A DNA stretch of 64,000 nt from DAHUXN01 sp963729815 (GCA_963729815.1 CAVSPU010000004.1:930001-994000); one strand, 5' to 3'; counted from the stretch's first letter, positions 26,186-36,370 are shown. Program-made: numbers and translations. The notes: a model not told the origin generated them from the letters alone.

Positions 26186-27655
26186 ATGCACACAGAACTT
26201 CTTAAACGTTCACTGCTCACCATAACAAAGATCGCTGCCGCGACCCTCCTTCTCGTCCTTCCCGCGCTCGCGTTGCCGAACGGTTCGGTCGTTCCCGGAG
26301 CGCCGCAAGGCGATCCGATTGCTCCCATATTATTGACCATCGTTTTTATCGTCTTTGCTGCGTTTTTCGGCGGACTCGCCATGCGCCGATTGGGCCAGCC
26401 GGCCGTGCTGGGTGAATTGCTCGTCGGGATGCTCGTCGCCAACCTGGCCTACGCGTTTCATCGGCCCATCTTGACCGTGCTGCGCGAGGGCCCCGTCATC
26501 CTCGATATCGTGAACCTGGCCCTCACGCACTCCGTCACTCTCCAGCAGGCGGCGCAACAAATTCTGCCGCATGTGGAATCCTCTCGCCGCATCATTGGCA
26601 TTCTCGGCAGCAGCGCCGGCATTGCCGCCGTCGCGGTCTATCAATTCGTTGACCAGATCGCTCGCATCGCCGTCATTCTTCTCTTGTTCCTCGTCGGCCT
26701 CGAGACCAGCCTTCAAGAGATGAAGCGTCTCGGATTGCTTTCTCTCGGCGTCGCCGCCGTCGGCGTCGTCTGCACCTGGTCTTTGGGATTCGCTGTCATG
26801 TTCTGGATCCAGCCAGCCGCGGGCATCCCGACAAATCTATTCATTGGCGGCACATTGACGGCAACCAGCGTCGCCATTAGCGCGCGTGTCTTTCGCGACA
26901 TCGGCGCGGCACGCCGCATCGAAACGCGCATCGTCCTTGGCGCCGCGGTCATTGACGATATTCTCGGTCTCATCATCCTGGCGGTCGTGTCTGCGCTCGT
27001 CGTCAAAGGAGTCGTCAGCCCCGTCTACATCGCCGGAGTCGCCCTCCGCGCCGCGGCTTTTCTCCTCGCCTGCATCGCTCTCGGCCTTTGGATCACGCCC
27101 ACCGTTCTGCGCCGCCTCGCGCGCTATCGTATTCCCAATCTTTATATGCTTTTCGGTCTGGGCCTCGCTTTCGTCTTTTCCTGGCTCGCAAACCGCTTCG
27201 GCCTGGCGACGATTATCGGTGCATTCGCTGCCGGTCTTGTGCTCGAGGATTTTCTCAAGAAGAAAATCCAGGAGGGCCACCTGCTGCGCGAAATTCTTTC
27301 GCCGCTCGAAGCCCTCATCGTTCCAATTTATTTTGTCTTGATGGGTATGCAGGTCAAAATCGAGACTTTCGCGAGTCCAACGACGCTCTGGCTCACCGCC
27401 GGCCTCACCGCTGCCGCAATTCTCGGCAAACTCGCCGCCGGAGCCGTTTGCATCCGCCGCGTTCAATGGCTCGCCGTGGGCGTCGCTATGATCCCGCGCG
27501 GCGAAGTACAGTTGATCTTCGCCAGCATCGGCCGCAGCCTCGGTGTCATCAACGACGCGACTTTCTCCGCCATCGTCGCCGTCGTGATGATCACCACTTT
27601 CATCGCCCCGCCGCTGCTGAAGCTGGTTCTTCGTCCCGAGCCGCAGCGCGCATAA
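26186..27655 (+). CDS. CPA2-type cation:proton antiporter
   Basis: 489 residues. An N-terminal signal-like segment precedes about 12 membrane helices. CPA2 hallmarks are GQPAVLGELLVGMLVANL in TM2 and TATSVAISARVFRDIG. The paired acids are in LGAAVIDDILGLIILAV, and the later segment is GAFAAGLVLED. There is no TrkA-N domain, so it is NapA/GerN-like rather than KefB/C. It should exchange Na+ or K+ for protons at the inner membrane. It is transcribed divergently from phhB. Confidence 0.9.
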   Translation: MHTELLKRSLLTITKIAAATLLLVLPALALPNGSVVPGAPQGDPIAPILLTIVFIVFAAFFGGLAMRRLGQPAVLGELLVGMLVANLAYAFHRPILTVLREGPVILDIVNLALTHSVTLQQAAQQILPHVESSRRIIGILGSSAGIAAVAVYQFVDQIARIAVILLLFLVGLETSLQEMKRLGLLSLGVAAVGVVCTWSLGFAVMFWIQPAAGIPTNLFIGGTLTATSVAISARVFRDIGAARRIETRIVLGAAVIDDILGLIILAVVSALVVKGVVSPVYIAGVALRAAAFLLACIALGLWITPTVLRRLARYRIPNLYMLFGLGLAFVFSWLANRFGLATIIGAFAAGLVLEDFLKKKIQEGHLLREILSPLEALIVPIYFVLMGMQVKIETFASPTTLWLTAGLTAAAILGKLAAGAVCIRRVQWLAVGVAMIPRGEVQLIFASIGRSLGVINDATFSAIVAVVMITTFIAPPLLKLVLRPEPQRA

Positions 27656-27688
27656 GCGTCGTGCCCTCGATCCATCGCGGCCCGCAGC

Positions 27689-28561
27689 TCAGCGCTTCGC
27701 CGTCGCCGCCTTCTGCACCAGATATTCTTTGATGTACGCCGCGAACGCCTCATCGAGCCGCCGCGTAACCGGCCCCGGCGCGTTCGCATAACGATGCCCG
27801 GCGATTTCGCCCACTGGCAGCAGATTGCGGTTCGTCGAGGAAATGAAAACTTCATCCGCCGCGTATAAGTCCTCCGGCCGCAGCGTTGCTTCGGCACACG
27901 AAATCCCCGCCCGCAGCCCGATTTCCAGCAAAATGCTGCGCGTGACTCCTTCAAGGCACCCGGAATCGAGCGGCGGCGTCTGCACTTTCCCGCCGCGCAC
28001 GCAAAAAACATTCGCCGCCGTGCATTCCGATACTTCGCCGCGCTCGTTCAGCAGCACCACTTCATCGAACCCGCCTTGCTGCGCCTCGTAGAAATTCCAT
28101 GCATTGTTAAGCCACGACGTCACCTTCACTCCCGCCAGCGGCGACGCCGCATGCCTCCCATGCGCGCGCAAATTCAGCCGCGCCGGCATACGATACTCCG
28201 GCAGATTCGTCGTGCACAAAATCAAATCCACCGCCGGAAAATTCTCATCGCTCCGCCAATGCCCCACCGTGTTGTAAATCGCGTAAATCCGCGCCGCGCC
28301 TTCCTGCACATGATTCGCGCGAATCACTTCGTGCAATTGCCCGCGCACTTTTTCCGCGTCGAAGGGAAACGGGCAATGCGTGCGCTTCGCATCCTTCTCC
28401 AGCCGCTTCCAGTGCCGCTCGAACGCGAAAAGCTCGCCTTCGAAAACGTGCAGCGTGGTGAATAATCCCCAGCCATTCATCAGGCCCGCCTGGCCCGGCG
28501 AAAGCCGCGCCTCCTCCATGGGCACGAGTTTGTCGTTGTGAAAAATGAACCGGTGCAACAT
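27689..28561 (-). CDS. Class IV PLP aminotransferase (IlvE/PabC-like)
   Basis: 290 residues with the fold-type IV pattern. The PLP Lys is in GVKVTSWLNNAWNFYEAQQ, followed by EVVLLNERGEVSECTAANVF and the cofactor-phosphate segment CLEGVTRSILLEI. The family includes branched-chain aminotransferase, D-amino-acid aminotransferase and aminodeoxychorismate lyase. Sequence alone does not decide, though the short length and absent trp/pab context give slight preference to a general aminotransferase or PabC role. It lies on the minus strand, 114 bases downstream of the alcohol dehydrogenase gene. Confidence 0.88.
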   Translation of the reverse strand: MLHRFIFHNDKLVPMEEARLSPGQAGLMNGWGLFTTLHVFEGELFAFERHWKRLEKDAKRTHCPFPFDAEKVRGQLHEVIRANHVQEGAARIYAIYNTVGHWRSDENFPAVDLILCTTNLPEYRMPARLNLRAHGRHAASPLAGVKVTSWLNNAWNFYEAQQGGFDEVVLLNERGEVSECTAANVFCVRGGKVQTPPLDSGCLEGVTRSILLEIGLRAGISCAEATLRPEDLYAADEVFISSTNRNLLPVGEIAGHRYANAPGPVTRRLDEAFAAYIKEYLVQKAATAKR

Positions 28562-28675
28562 CCGTCCTCCCGCTTTCTTGCGCTGATCCTCGCGTTATTG
28601 TAGCGCAACCACTGACCATTCGCCGGCGTGAACGCTCGCCGGAATCAGCACGCGCCGTTCGCATCGCAAACTACG

Positions 28676-29677
28676 CTATTCAGAAATTCGCAGCACGGCC
28701 GCGCCGCGTATGCCATCGCTCTTCAGCGCGTTCAGCGCGCGATTCGCCTCGCGCAACTCGAACACTTCCGTCTGCGTGCGAATCGGAATCTCCGCCGCGA
28801 CGCGCAGAAAATCTTCGCCATCCTCCCGCGTATTGTTCGCCACGCTGCGCATCACGCGCTCGCCATAAAGCAGGTCGTAATCGAACGACGGAATCGCGCT
28901 CATGTGAATTCCGCCCAAAACGAGCGTCCCGCCCTTCTTCAGCGCCGCCAGTGCCGGCGGCACAATCTCTCCGGCCGGCGCAAAAATAATCGCCGCATCC
29001 ATTTTCGCCGGAGGCTCGGCAACCGTGCCGCCAGCCCAAACCGCGCCCAATTCCAGCGCGAGTTGCCGATGCTTCGCTTCGCGCGTGCACGCAAAAACTT
29101 CCGCGCCCCAGTGCCGCGCCACTTGAATCGCAATGTGCGCCGCCGCGCCAAAGCCATAAAACGCCAGCCGCTGCCCCTTCCGAATCCCCGACACGCGCAG
29201 GCAGCGAAATCCGATGATCCCTGCGCACAGCAGCGGCGCGGCCTGCTCATCGCTGAAATTCTTCGGAATCGCGTAGACAAAATCCTCGGACCCGATCGCG
29301 TACTGCGCGTAGCCGCCATCCACCGTGTAGCCCGTGAAGTTCGCGCGTGCGCACAGATTCTCTTTTCCCGCGCGGCAGAATTCGCATTGATGGCACGTGC
29401 TGTGCAGCCACGCAATCCCCACGCGCTCGCCCACGCAAAATCGCGTCACGCCCGGTCCTAATTTTTCGATCTTGCCTACGATTTGGTGCCCGGGAATGAT
29501 CGGCGATTTCCGCGGCGACAATTCGCCTTCGATGACGTGCAAATCCGTGCGGCACACTCCGCACGCCGAGACGCGCACCAGCACCTCGCCGCGCCCCGGC
29601 TGCGGCTCAGGCGCGTCGGTGAACGCGAGCGGATTCGTATCGATTGGTGCGGGCGCACTCAGGATGCAGGCTTTCAT
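28676..29677 (-). CDS. Zinc-dependent alcohol dehydrogenase
   Basis: 333 residues of the medium-chain family. Catalytic zinc ligands are in ACGVCRTDLH and PGHQIVGKIEK. The structural-zinc lobe HSTCHQCEFCRAGKENLCARA has four Cys. The nucleotide-binding domain shows LAFYGFGAAAHIAIQVARH instead of a strict GxGxxG. This resembles the AdhP/AdhA-type alcohol dehydrogenases that oxidise short alcohols or reduce aldehydes with NAD(P). The preference is not evident. Confidence 0.93.
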   Translation of the reverse strand: MKACILSAPAPIDTNPLAFTDAPEPQPGRGEVLVRVSACGVCRTDLHVIEGELSPRKSPIIPGHQIVGKIEKLGPGVTRFCVGERVGIAWLHSTCHQCEFCRAGKENLCARANFTGYTVDGGYAQYAIGSEDFVYAIPKNFSDEQAAPLLCAGIIGFRCLRVSGIRKGQRLAFYGFGAAAHIAIQVARHWGAEVFACTREAKHRQLALELGAVWAGGTVAEPPAKMDAAIIFAPAGEIVPPALAALKKGGTLVLGGIHMSAIPSFDYDLLYGERVMRSVANNTREDGEDFLRVAAEIPIRTQTEVFELREANRALNALKSDGIRGAAVLRISE

Positions 29678-29716
29678 GGTTTTTTCGAGTCGAAAAAATC
29701 TACGCGGTGGCTCTCT

Positions 29717-29923
29717 TCAAAACGCGGTGATTCGTTCCGCCGGCACTTCCACCTCGTTCACTCCCTTAAACGAAAATAGCAGCCGCACCAGATACTTCGG
29801 CGGATTCTCCGACGTCTGCCGCACGATATTGCCCACCGCATCCGTCACCGCCGCCTGAAACATCACGCCCTGCGCCTGCATCCCCGCCAGATTCGCGCGC
29901 ACTCGTTGTCCTTCTTTGAACAT
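29717..29923 (-). CDS. Small conserved-looking protein, unknown function
   Basis: 68 residues, not recognised: starts MFKEGQRVRANLAGM and ends VPAERITAF. A GAGGAAAG ribosome site sits seven bases before the ATG, which supports translation. The composition is soluble and beta-rich, with a possible SH3-like barrel from alternating hydrophobics. It is 39 bases upstream of the dehydrogenase gene on the same strand and may be its operon partner. Confidence 0.6.
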   Translation of the reverse strand: MFKEGQRVRANLAGMQAQGVMFQAAVTDAVGNIVRQTSENPPKYLVRLLFSFKGVNEVEVPAERITAF

Positions 29924-30060
29924 TCAATCTTTCCTCGCCTTCAATTCTCCGCCGCCACCTCCGTTTTTGCAACGAACTCCCTGCGCCCAGCTCAAGCCGC
30001 GCCGCACTTTCCCGCGCCACCTCACTTTCCGAGTACCGCGTGATTCGCCCGGAGTCGACA

Positions 30061-30090
30061 TTGGTTGGCTCTCGCGCACCGTTGTATACT
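30061..30090 (+). promoter_or_regulatory. Candidate sigma70 promoter for the rhodanese gene
   Basis: TTGGTT at 30061-30066 and TATACT at 30085-30090 are separated by 18 bases. Transcription would start near 30097, 16 bases before the ATG at 30113. AGGGGCG between them serves as ribosome site. Confidence 0.5.
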
Positions 30091-30112
30091 CTGAAGCCAG
30101 GGGCGACTGAAA

Positions 30113-30486
30113 ATGCAGAGCGCTAAGGAACTGGTTGCACATGCGAATTCGCGCGTGAAGACGGTTACTGCACAGGAGGCCATAGCGCTGCTTGACGATC
30201 CCGAAACCGTGTTCGTGGACCTGCGAGACAGCGCGGAGCTATCGCGCGACGGCAAGATACCTGGCGCCGTCCACGTCACCCGCGGCATGCTGGAATTTGC
30301 CTTGGATCCTACCCTGCCGTATCGCAATTCCGTTTTTTCTTCCGGCAAGAAGTTCCTTATCTTACTGTGCTAGCGGTGGCCGCTCGGCGTTAGCCGCCGA
30401 TACGGCTCAGACCATGGGACTCTCGGATGTCTCACACCTGGGTGGCGGTTTTAGGGGTTGGACCGAGGCAAATGACCCGGTGGAGA
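30113..30486 (+). pseudogene. Rhodanese-like sulfurtransferase, frameshifted
   Basis: The first frame (30113-30373) encodes a rhodanese N-terminal half, with VTAQEAIALLDDPETVFVDL and GKIPGAVHVTRGMLEF, then stops after FLILLC. From about 30355 the next frame continues the domain: YCASGGRSALAADTAQTMG with the catalytic Cys loop, then VSHLGGGFRGWTEANDPVE. Removing one base near 30355 (an extra T in ATCTTAC) would restore one frame. There is no slippery heptamer, so programmed shifting is unlikely. Either a recent mutation or a sequence error. A promoter and ribosome site precede it, suggesting the locus was recently functional. Confidence 0.8.
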
Positions 30487-31053
30487 GGACGCAGGAGCGA
30501 AACAGCCCGGCGGTCCAGCCGCCACCTGCCGGCACCACGTCGATCTGCCTGGCGCACAGCCTTCTTCGACTGTTGCGGCACAAGCTGCCTAGCGACAAAA
30601 CGATCGCGCTCGCGCCGGAACTAGTTTCTCTTCGAAATCCTACGAATTGCCCCCAAAGGACTCAACTGAAATCAGTTCCTTGGATTGCGCCAGGGTTGTC
30701 GGCTATACGGAACTTATCCAGATATGGCGTTGTGATACACGCATCCAGATGGATGAGACGAGATCGAGAACAGCCGAACAACGGCTTTGCCTTCCTGATT
30801 CTCACGCGACTGTAGGGCTTCACTCGACTAATTGTACGGTAGTGCCGCTCCAGAAAGGACCCAAGCTCCGCTGTCGTCTTGAACTGCAGGAACGGATCGA
30901 GGTCTTTAAATGCGCTCGTGAACGGGCTGGACAGACCGCATGTCGTCCATGGTATGGATTCATCAACCATTGGATTGAAGTGAAGTAAGGATCACTTCTT
31001 AACGTTCTTGTTTTCATGCGACATTTGTTCTACTGTCTGCGTCGAGAACTCAC
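30487..31053. other. Gene-poor stretch after the rhodanese remnant
   Basis: About 570 bases with no supported gene. The second rhodanese frame stays open to 30815 but loses family likeness after about 30486. A 102-codon minus-strand frame (30662-30970) lacks a ribosome site and is unrecognised. The right end must contain the promoter of the S9 peptidase gene, but no clear -35/-10 is visible. Confidence 0.5.
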
Positions 31054-33213
31054 ATGAGAAAACTATCTCTAGTTCCCTTGGTGGCGGTGATTCTCGCGCT
31101 GGCCGGCTACGCGAGAGCCCAGCAAACATCGCATCCGCGGCTCACGATTGACCAATTAATTGACATCAAGCATCCGTCCGAGCCTCTTTGGTCGCCTGAC
31201 GGACGCTACGTCGCATTTGTCTGGGATCGCGCTGGCGTTAGCAATTTCTACGTCGCCGACGCCAATGGGCACGGACAACCAATGGCTCTTACTTCCTATT
31301 CTGACGGGCAGGTTGGCGGAGCGTTCTGGAGCAAAGACGGCACAACTTTGTACTTTCCTCGCAGCGGCGAGTTGTGGCAAGTGGCCGCAACCGGAGGCGG
31401 GCCGCGCCCCGCGTGGACGCCCGAGACACAGGAAACAGACATCGTCGCCTCGCCCGATGGTGCGCGCGTCGCATTCGTGCGCCCTACTTCCGGCGGTTCC
31501 CCAGCGGCAAATCGTGGCAGTGACCTTTACGTGCGTTCTCTCGACGACGGCACAGAATCGCGCATCGCTCATGACGACATCAACATCAACGGCATTAGTT
31601 GGTCGCCTGACGGCGCGCACATCGCCTACGTTGGGGGCTCGCAAATCATCCATCACGATGAATCGCCGGCCTACTCTGGCGCGAAACTCATCTACGCGAT
31701 CACGGAATTCAAGCATGGCAGTGTTTTTGTCGTTCCCACGTCAGGCGGCCAGCCTGTCCCGCTTCGGGTGGACGCCGGATACGGGGCGTTGCGTTGGGTC
31801 GACGCGAATCATCTGGTCTTCGAACAACAATCCAGCGACTTCAAGAAACGCACGATTTACGTTATCGATACGAATACGCAAAGCAGCGAGCCGCGCGTAC
31901 TTCACGAGGATGTCGAGGGGAAATTCTGGAGCATTCCTTATGACGCTGGCGCTGGACCGCTGCCTTCGCCAAACGGCAAATGGATTTCCTTTCTCAGTGA
32001 TCAAGACGGCTGGGATCATCTCTACGTTATGCCAGCAGCTGGCGGCCAGCCAGTACAGATCACCAGAGGGCATTTTGAGTCGTGGCGTCCCGCATGGTCG
32101 CACGACAGCACGAGAATTGCTTTCGATGCGAATGAACCCGATCATCCAGGTGATCGCCACCTAGGCGTCGCGAACATTGGCGACGATCCCGATCACGCAA
32201 CGGTGAAGATGATCACGGCAGGCCGAGGCACGGATATCGAGCCGGCATGGTCATTCGACGATAAGGAGCTCGTCTATCAGCATACCGATCCGCACAATTC
32301 TGCCGATCTTTTTGTTATCGATGCTGCCGCCGACTCCAAGCCCGTGCGATTGTCCGAGTCGATGCCGGCATCCATGGACCGTTCTGCCTTCGTTGCGCCG
32401 CAATTCGTTCACTTTCCGGGCGCGGACGGCACGCCCGTTCCCGGCTGGCTGTTCGTGCCAAAAAACTTGGACCGCACGAAGAAACATCCGGCCATTGTCT
32501 GGATTCACGGCGACGGAATTAACCAGAATTATGATGGTTGGCACGTGGAGCGGAACTACGCGGTTTACTACAGCTTTCACCAATATCTGCTCCAGGAAGG
32601 CTACGTCGTATTCGCGCCCGATTATCGTGGCAGCATCGGCTACGGCCGCGATTGGCGGGACGCTGTCTACAACGACATCGGCGGCAAGGATGCCAAAGAC
32701 GCCTGGATGGCCGGAAATTATTTAAAGACCCTTCCCTACGTTGATCCCAACCGCATCGGCGTCTGGGGCCTTAGCTACGGGGGCTTTTTCACGCTGAAAG
32801 CTTTGACCGACCAGCCGACTCTGTTCCGCGCTGGCGTCGACGTGGCTGGCGTCGTGGACTTCGCCATGTATTACACCGATCCCTATCACAGCGAGTGGAC
32901 GGCGAGCAGAATCGGAACCCCAGAGCAAAATCCGGAAGTCTATGCGCAAACTGCGCCCATTAACCACATCGACCGGCTGGCCCGGCCTTTGCTCATCCTC
33001 CACGGCACCGCCGACGTCAACGTTCCATTCCTCGAATCGGTTCGCCTGATCGATCAGATCTTGAAGCAGAAAAAAGGCAGCCTGGTCTCATTCATGATGT
33101 ACCCAGGCGAATTTCATTATTTCAGCCGAGCGCAAACGCTGCTCGACGCATGGCACCGCGTCGACGCCTTTTTCGCCACGAACCTCCGGCCGTCAAGCGT
33201 TGCCGGGCATTAA
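31054..33213 (+). CDS. Exported S9-family prolyl oligopeptidase / DPP-IV-like peptidase
   Basis: 719 residues. The signal peptide is MRKLSLVPLVAVILALAGYARAQ. It is followed by a beta-propeller with WD40-like/TolB-like repeats (SPDGRYVAFVWDR, SPDGARVAFVRP, SPNGKWISFLSDQDGW). The C-terminal alpha/beta-hydrolase carries the triad: Ser574 in WGLSYGGFF, Asp654 in HGTADVNVP and His688 in PGEFHYFSR. Such enzymes cut dipeptides or oligopeptides after Pro or Ala in the periplasm. It is the first of three consecutive exported proteins on the plus strand, next to a TonB receptor. Confidence 0.95.
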   Translation: MRKLSLVPLVAVILALAGYARAQQTSHPRLTIDQLIDIKHPSEPLWSPDGRYVAFVWDRAGVSNFYVADANGHGQPMALTSYSDGQVGGAFWSKDGTTLYFPRSGELWQVAATGGGPRPAWTPETQETDIVASPDGARVAFVRPTSGGSPAANRGSDLYVRSLDDGTESRIAHDDININGISWSPDGAHIAYVGGSQIIHHDESPAYSGAKLIYAITEFKHGSVFVVPTSGGQPVPLRVDAGYGALRWVDANHLVFEQQSSDFKKRTIYVIDTNTQSSEPRVLHEDVEGKFWSIPYDAGAGPLPSPNGKWISFLSDQDGWDHLYVMPAAGGQPVQITRGHFESWRPAWSHDSTRIAFDANEPDHPGDRHLGVANIGDDPDHATVKMITAGRGTDIEPAWSFDDKELVYQHTDPHNSADLFVIDAAADSKPVRLSESMPASMDRSAFVAPQFVHFPGADGTPVPGWLFVPKNLDRTKKHPAIVWIHGDGINQNYDGWHVERNYAVYYSFHQYLLQEGYVVFAPDYRGSIGYGRDWRDAVYNDIGGKDAKDAWMAGNYLKTLPYVDPNRIGVWGLSYGGFFTLKALTDQPTLFRAGVDVAGVVDFAMYYTDPYHSEWTASRIGTPEQNPEVYAQTAPINHIDRLARPLLILHGTADVNVPFLESVRLIDQILKQKKGSLVSFMMYPGEFHYFSRAQTLLDAWHRVDAFFATNLRPSSVAGH

Positions 33214-33510
33214 GCAACGCATTCGCGCGGGAGATCACGAGGGAACATCCATTTCATCGCGGCGAGTTATATTAAACGTCAATAACTTTGGACGAGGAAA
33301 ATTATGTTCGCCCCGGCAGTCCGGCCCCAAAAGAAATTGACACTTTCGCGGAACTTCTTGTAGGCTCGCCGCAGCGTTCACGTTTATGGGGTGTGTTTCT
33401 GTCGTATACAAGTTGATTTGGATTTTTAGTCCGATCGAAACCGACGCGGCCTTCCCCCAGTCTTGGCCCTGCGTCACAGTCACCAAATTGTCAGTCGAGG
33501 AGTGTCTGCG

Positions 33511-36327
33511 ATGAGGAATCGAATCTTTGTTTCCGCTTTGCTCTTCGTTCTGTTGGCGCCGGCCTGCGCGTTTGGGCAAGGTTCAATAACCGGCAAGATT
33601 ACTGGAACCGTCACGGATTCTTCCGGAGCCGTAATTGTTGGAGCCGCTGTTTCGGTTGCCGGCCCCGCGCTTATGTCGCCACAGTCGGCGAAAACAGGGA
33701 GTGATGGCAGTTATCTGGTAAATTTACTGCCTCCCGGCAGCTATAGCATTACGATCACCGCTTCCGGATTTCAGACCTTCCTTCAGCAGAATGTGGACAT
33801 CACGGCGGGATACACTGCCACCGTCAATGCGAAGCTCAAAGTCGGCGCAGTCTCGCAAGAGGTCACCGTTACGGGTACTGCGCCCGTCGACGTATCGACC
33901 GCGACCACTTCGACTACTTTCGGCACGAGCCTGCTGCAAAAGATCCCTACTGGCAACGATCCGTGGTCTACAGTGGCGTTGACTGCAGGAGAAGTTCAGG
34001 ACCAAATGGACGTTGGCGGCTCGAAGAGTTTTTATCAATCCACGACCGAAGTTCACGGGAGCATTCCAGGCCAGCAGGTTTATAGCTTCAACGGATTGGC
34101 CATGAACTGGCCCGAGGGCTCGAACAGCTATACAAGCTTTTACATCAATCGCGATGATCTCCAGGAATTTGATGTGGTCACCGACAATGCGGGCGCCAAT
34201 GTCAGTGTGGGCGGCGTGTATATGAATATGGTCACCCGCTCCGGAACGAATCAATGGCACGGAGACGCGGCTGCGTATTATCTGACCAGCGCGTTTCAGT
34301 CCCAGATGAATTATCCCGTTTTCAACGGGGCCGTGGATCCGATCGGTACGCCGTTCGTAATGTCGCGCGATACCACCGTTGACGCTGGCGGTCCCATCCT
34401 GAGCAACCGTTGGTGGATTTTCGGTTCTTACGGTCGATACGACACGCGTGAGAACAATCCCGCCACGCTCAACCCCGACGGCTCGATATCCCATTCGACA
34501 AACCATCAGTCAAACACGCTTTTGCGCAGCGATTACCAAATCAATGCCAAGAACCGCGTCAATTTCAATTGGTGGTGGAACGAACAAAATCAATTTGACC
34601 GCTTCGACGGAACATTCGTTTATCCGCAGGCCACTTGGCTGCAAATTGAGCCAACGTATATCTTGCAGGGCCAGTGGACGAGCTTCCTCACGCCCAATCT
34701 TTCCCTGGACACTCGCGCGGGGTGGAACCACTTACTGTTCCCGCTGATGTATGAGCCTGGAGTGGGACCGAACGATATTCCAATCGACGACATCGCAACA
34801 GGTGTGCTGAACGGGGCCGCCATCTTTCAGCAAGTCAACAACACAGACGTGATTGCGTTTGCTTCGACTGCTTCTTATAACAAGTCGAACTTCGGCGGCT
34901 CGCACCTTTTCCAGGCAGGAGTTGAGTTCACGGATGGGCGCAACCGGTATCTCTATCTTGCGAACCACAACATGGAAGAGTTCCTGAACAATGGCGCGCC
35001 CTATCAGGTCACGGTTTACAACACCCCGTCTGACGCGCGCGAGGTTTACCATAACTTGTCGTTTTTTGGACAAGACGCGTGGAAGATTAAACAGCGCCTC
35101 ACGCTAAACTTGGGGCTGCGCTTCGAACATTTTGTCACTTTCTATCCTAGCCAATCCCGCACCGCGGCTACGGACTTTCCGACGCTTTTCCCGGCCGAGA
35201 GCTTTGCCGCGTCCGGCAACGTCGTCGACTGGAATACGGTCTCGCCGCGAATCGGTGTGGCATTCGATCCCACCGGGAAAGGCAATCAAGTATTCCGCGC
35301 CTCTTTCGCAACTTTTGAATTTCAGCAAGGAACTGGTCCTGCCGAATCGGTGAATCCGAACGCCTTTAGCAGTTTTACGTACACGTGGACTGGCGCAACG
35401 GATTCCAATGGATTGCCAACGGGATTTCTGGGTTCTCCTCCAGTTTCCGCGAGCGGAGGTGTGGACACCGTGGTTGATCCCCATCTGAAGCGCCCGTACT
35501 CGGAAGAAGTCTCGTTCGGATACGAGCGAACGCTCTTCCGGGATCTCCAGATTGGCGTCAATTACTACTACAGATCCAATAAGGACCAGATGGTGTCCAA
35601 TAATGTCGACACCCCACTCAGCGACTGGACGCCAACGGTTACTGTAAATCCGCTTACGAACCAGCCTTTGACCGTATACAACTTGAATTCTGCACAAATC
35701 GGCATGTTCAATTTCCTGCTCACGACCGAGCCTGCGCTGAACGACAATCGTTACGATGGAGTCGACTTCACGGCGCAGAAGCATTTCAGCCACAATTGGC
35801 AGGTTCTGGGCGGATTCACCGTTTCGCGGAATAAGGGCGAGTTCACCACCGGTTCGGGCGACAACTTCAACGATCCCAACCTCAGCATTAACCGGGCCAA
35901 TAGCTACTTAAATGATGACGCTACTTATGCTTTGAAACTGGCATCGACATACATCGTGCCACGCATCGGTTTGAGTCTCAGCGCGAGCTACCAGCATTAC
36001 AGCGGCTATCCATTCCAACCGCAGGCTTCCGTCGCACTGGCCCAGGGATCGGAAACGATCAACCTTCTCCCCGCAGGCGTGGTGCGGCTGCCGGACCGCG
36101 ATTCGCTGAATCTACGGTTCTCGCGTCCGTTCACTCTTCACGAACGCTTTCACATCGAGCCGATCATCGACTTATTTAACATCACGAACAGCGCATCGAT
36201 TATCAACAAGCTGAATTTCTACGGCACCATTACCGGCTCGACGTTCAGTCCGTTTTCTGATTATGAGCTCCCAACCGACATGCTCAACCCGCGCGTTATG
36301 CGCATCGGAATTAAGTTCGACTTCTAA
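33511..36327 (+). CDS. TonB-dependent receptor, Oar-like with carboxypeptidase-regulatory domain
   Basis: 938 residues from the ATG at 33511, supported by GAGGAG nine bases upstream. An upstream in-frame start has none. The signal peptide is MRNRIFVSALLFVLLAPACA. A carboxypeptidase-regulatory-like beta-sandwich follows (about 25-110: TGTVTDSSGAVIVGAAVSV, LLPPGSYSITITASGF), then a plug-like region and a large outer-membrane barrel. The final segment LNPRVMRIGIKFDF ends in the C-terminal aromatic typical of barrel insertion. These large receptors are a hallmark of Acidobacteriota and import unknown polymers or peptides. Confidence 0.93.
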   Translation: MRNRIFVSALLFVLLAPACAFGQGSITGKITGTVTDSSGAVIVGAAVSVAGPALMSPQSAKTGSDGSYLVNLLPPGSYSITITASGFQTFLQQNVDITAGYTATVNAKLKVGAVSQEVTVTGTAPVDVSTATTSTTFGTSLLQKIPTGNDPWSTVALTAGEVQDQMDVGGSKSFYQSTTEVHGSIPGQQVYSFNGLAMNWPEGSNSYTSFYINRDDLQEFDVVTDNAGANVSVGGVYMNMVTRSGTNQWHGDAAAYYLTSAFQSQMNYPVFNGAVDPIGTPFVMSRDTTVDAGGPILSNRWWIFGSYGRYDTRENNPATLNPDGSISHSTNHQSNTLLRSDYQINAKNRVNFNWWWNEQNQFDRFDGTFVYPQATWLQIEPTYILQGQWTSFLTPNLSLDTRAGWNHLLFPLMYEPGVGPNDIPIDDIATGVLNGAAIFQQVNNTDVIAFASTASYNKSNFGGSHLFQAGVEFTDGRNRYLYLANHNMEEFLNNGAPYQVTVYNTPSDAREVYHNLSFFGQDAWKIKQRLTLNLGLRFEHFVTFYPSQSRTAATDFPTLFPAESFAASGNVVDWNTVSPRIGVAFDPTGKGNQVFRASFATFEFQQGTGPAESVNPNAFSSFTYTWTGATDSNGLPTGFLGSPPVSASGGVDTVVDPHLKRPYSEEVSFGYERTLFRDLQIGVNYYYRSNKDQMVSNNVDTPLSDWTPTVTVNPLTNQPLTVYNLNSAQIGMFNFLLTTEPALNDNRYDGVDFTAQKHFSHNWQVLGGFTVSRNKGEFTTGSGDNFNDPNLSINRANSYLNDDATYALKLASTYIVPRIGLSLSASYQHYSGYPFQPQASVALAQGSETINLLPAGVVRLPDRDSLNLRFSRPFTLHERFHIEPIIDLFNITNSASIINKLNFYGTITGSTFSPFSDYELPTDMLNPRVMRIGIKFDF

Positions 36328-36335
36328 ACCCGCGC

Positions 36336-36370
36336 GCGCCGCCGCATATCGTGCAAACATGCGGCGGCGC
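36336..36370 (+). terminator. Strong hairpin after the TonB receptor gene
   Basis: GCGCCGCCGCAT (36336-36347) and ATGCGGCGGCGC (36359-36370) form a perfect 12-bp stem with an 11-base loop, starting nine bases after the stop codon. There is no U tract, so it may act as a transcript 3' stabiliser or a Rho-assisted end rather than a classic intrinsic terminator. Confidence 0.55.

Noticed and set aside
30340..30420. Programmed frameshift in the rhodanese gene
   Set aside because: No slippery heptamer or downstream structure at the junction. The frame change needs removal of one base in ATCTTAC, which fits an indel.
30662..30970. 102-codon minus-strand gene
   Set aside because: No ribosome site, no recognised domain, and it overlaps the tail of the other rhodanese frame.
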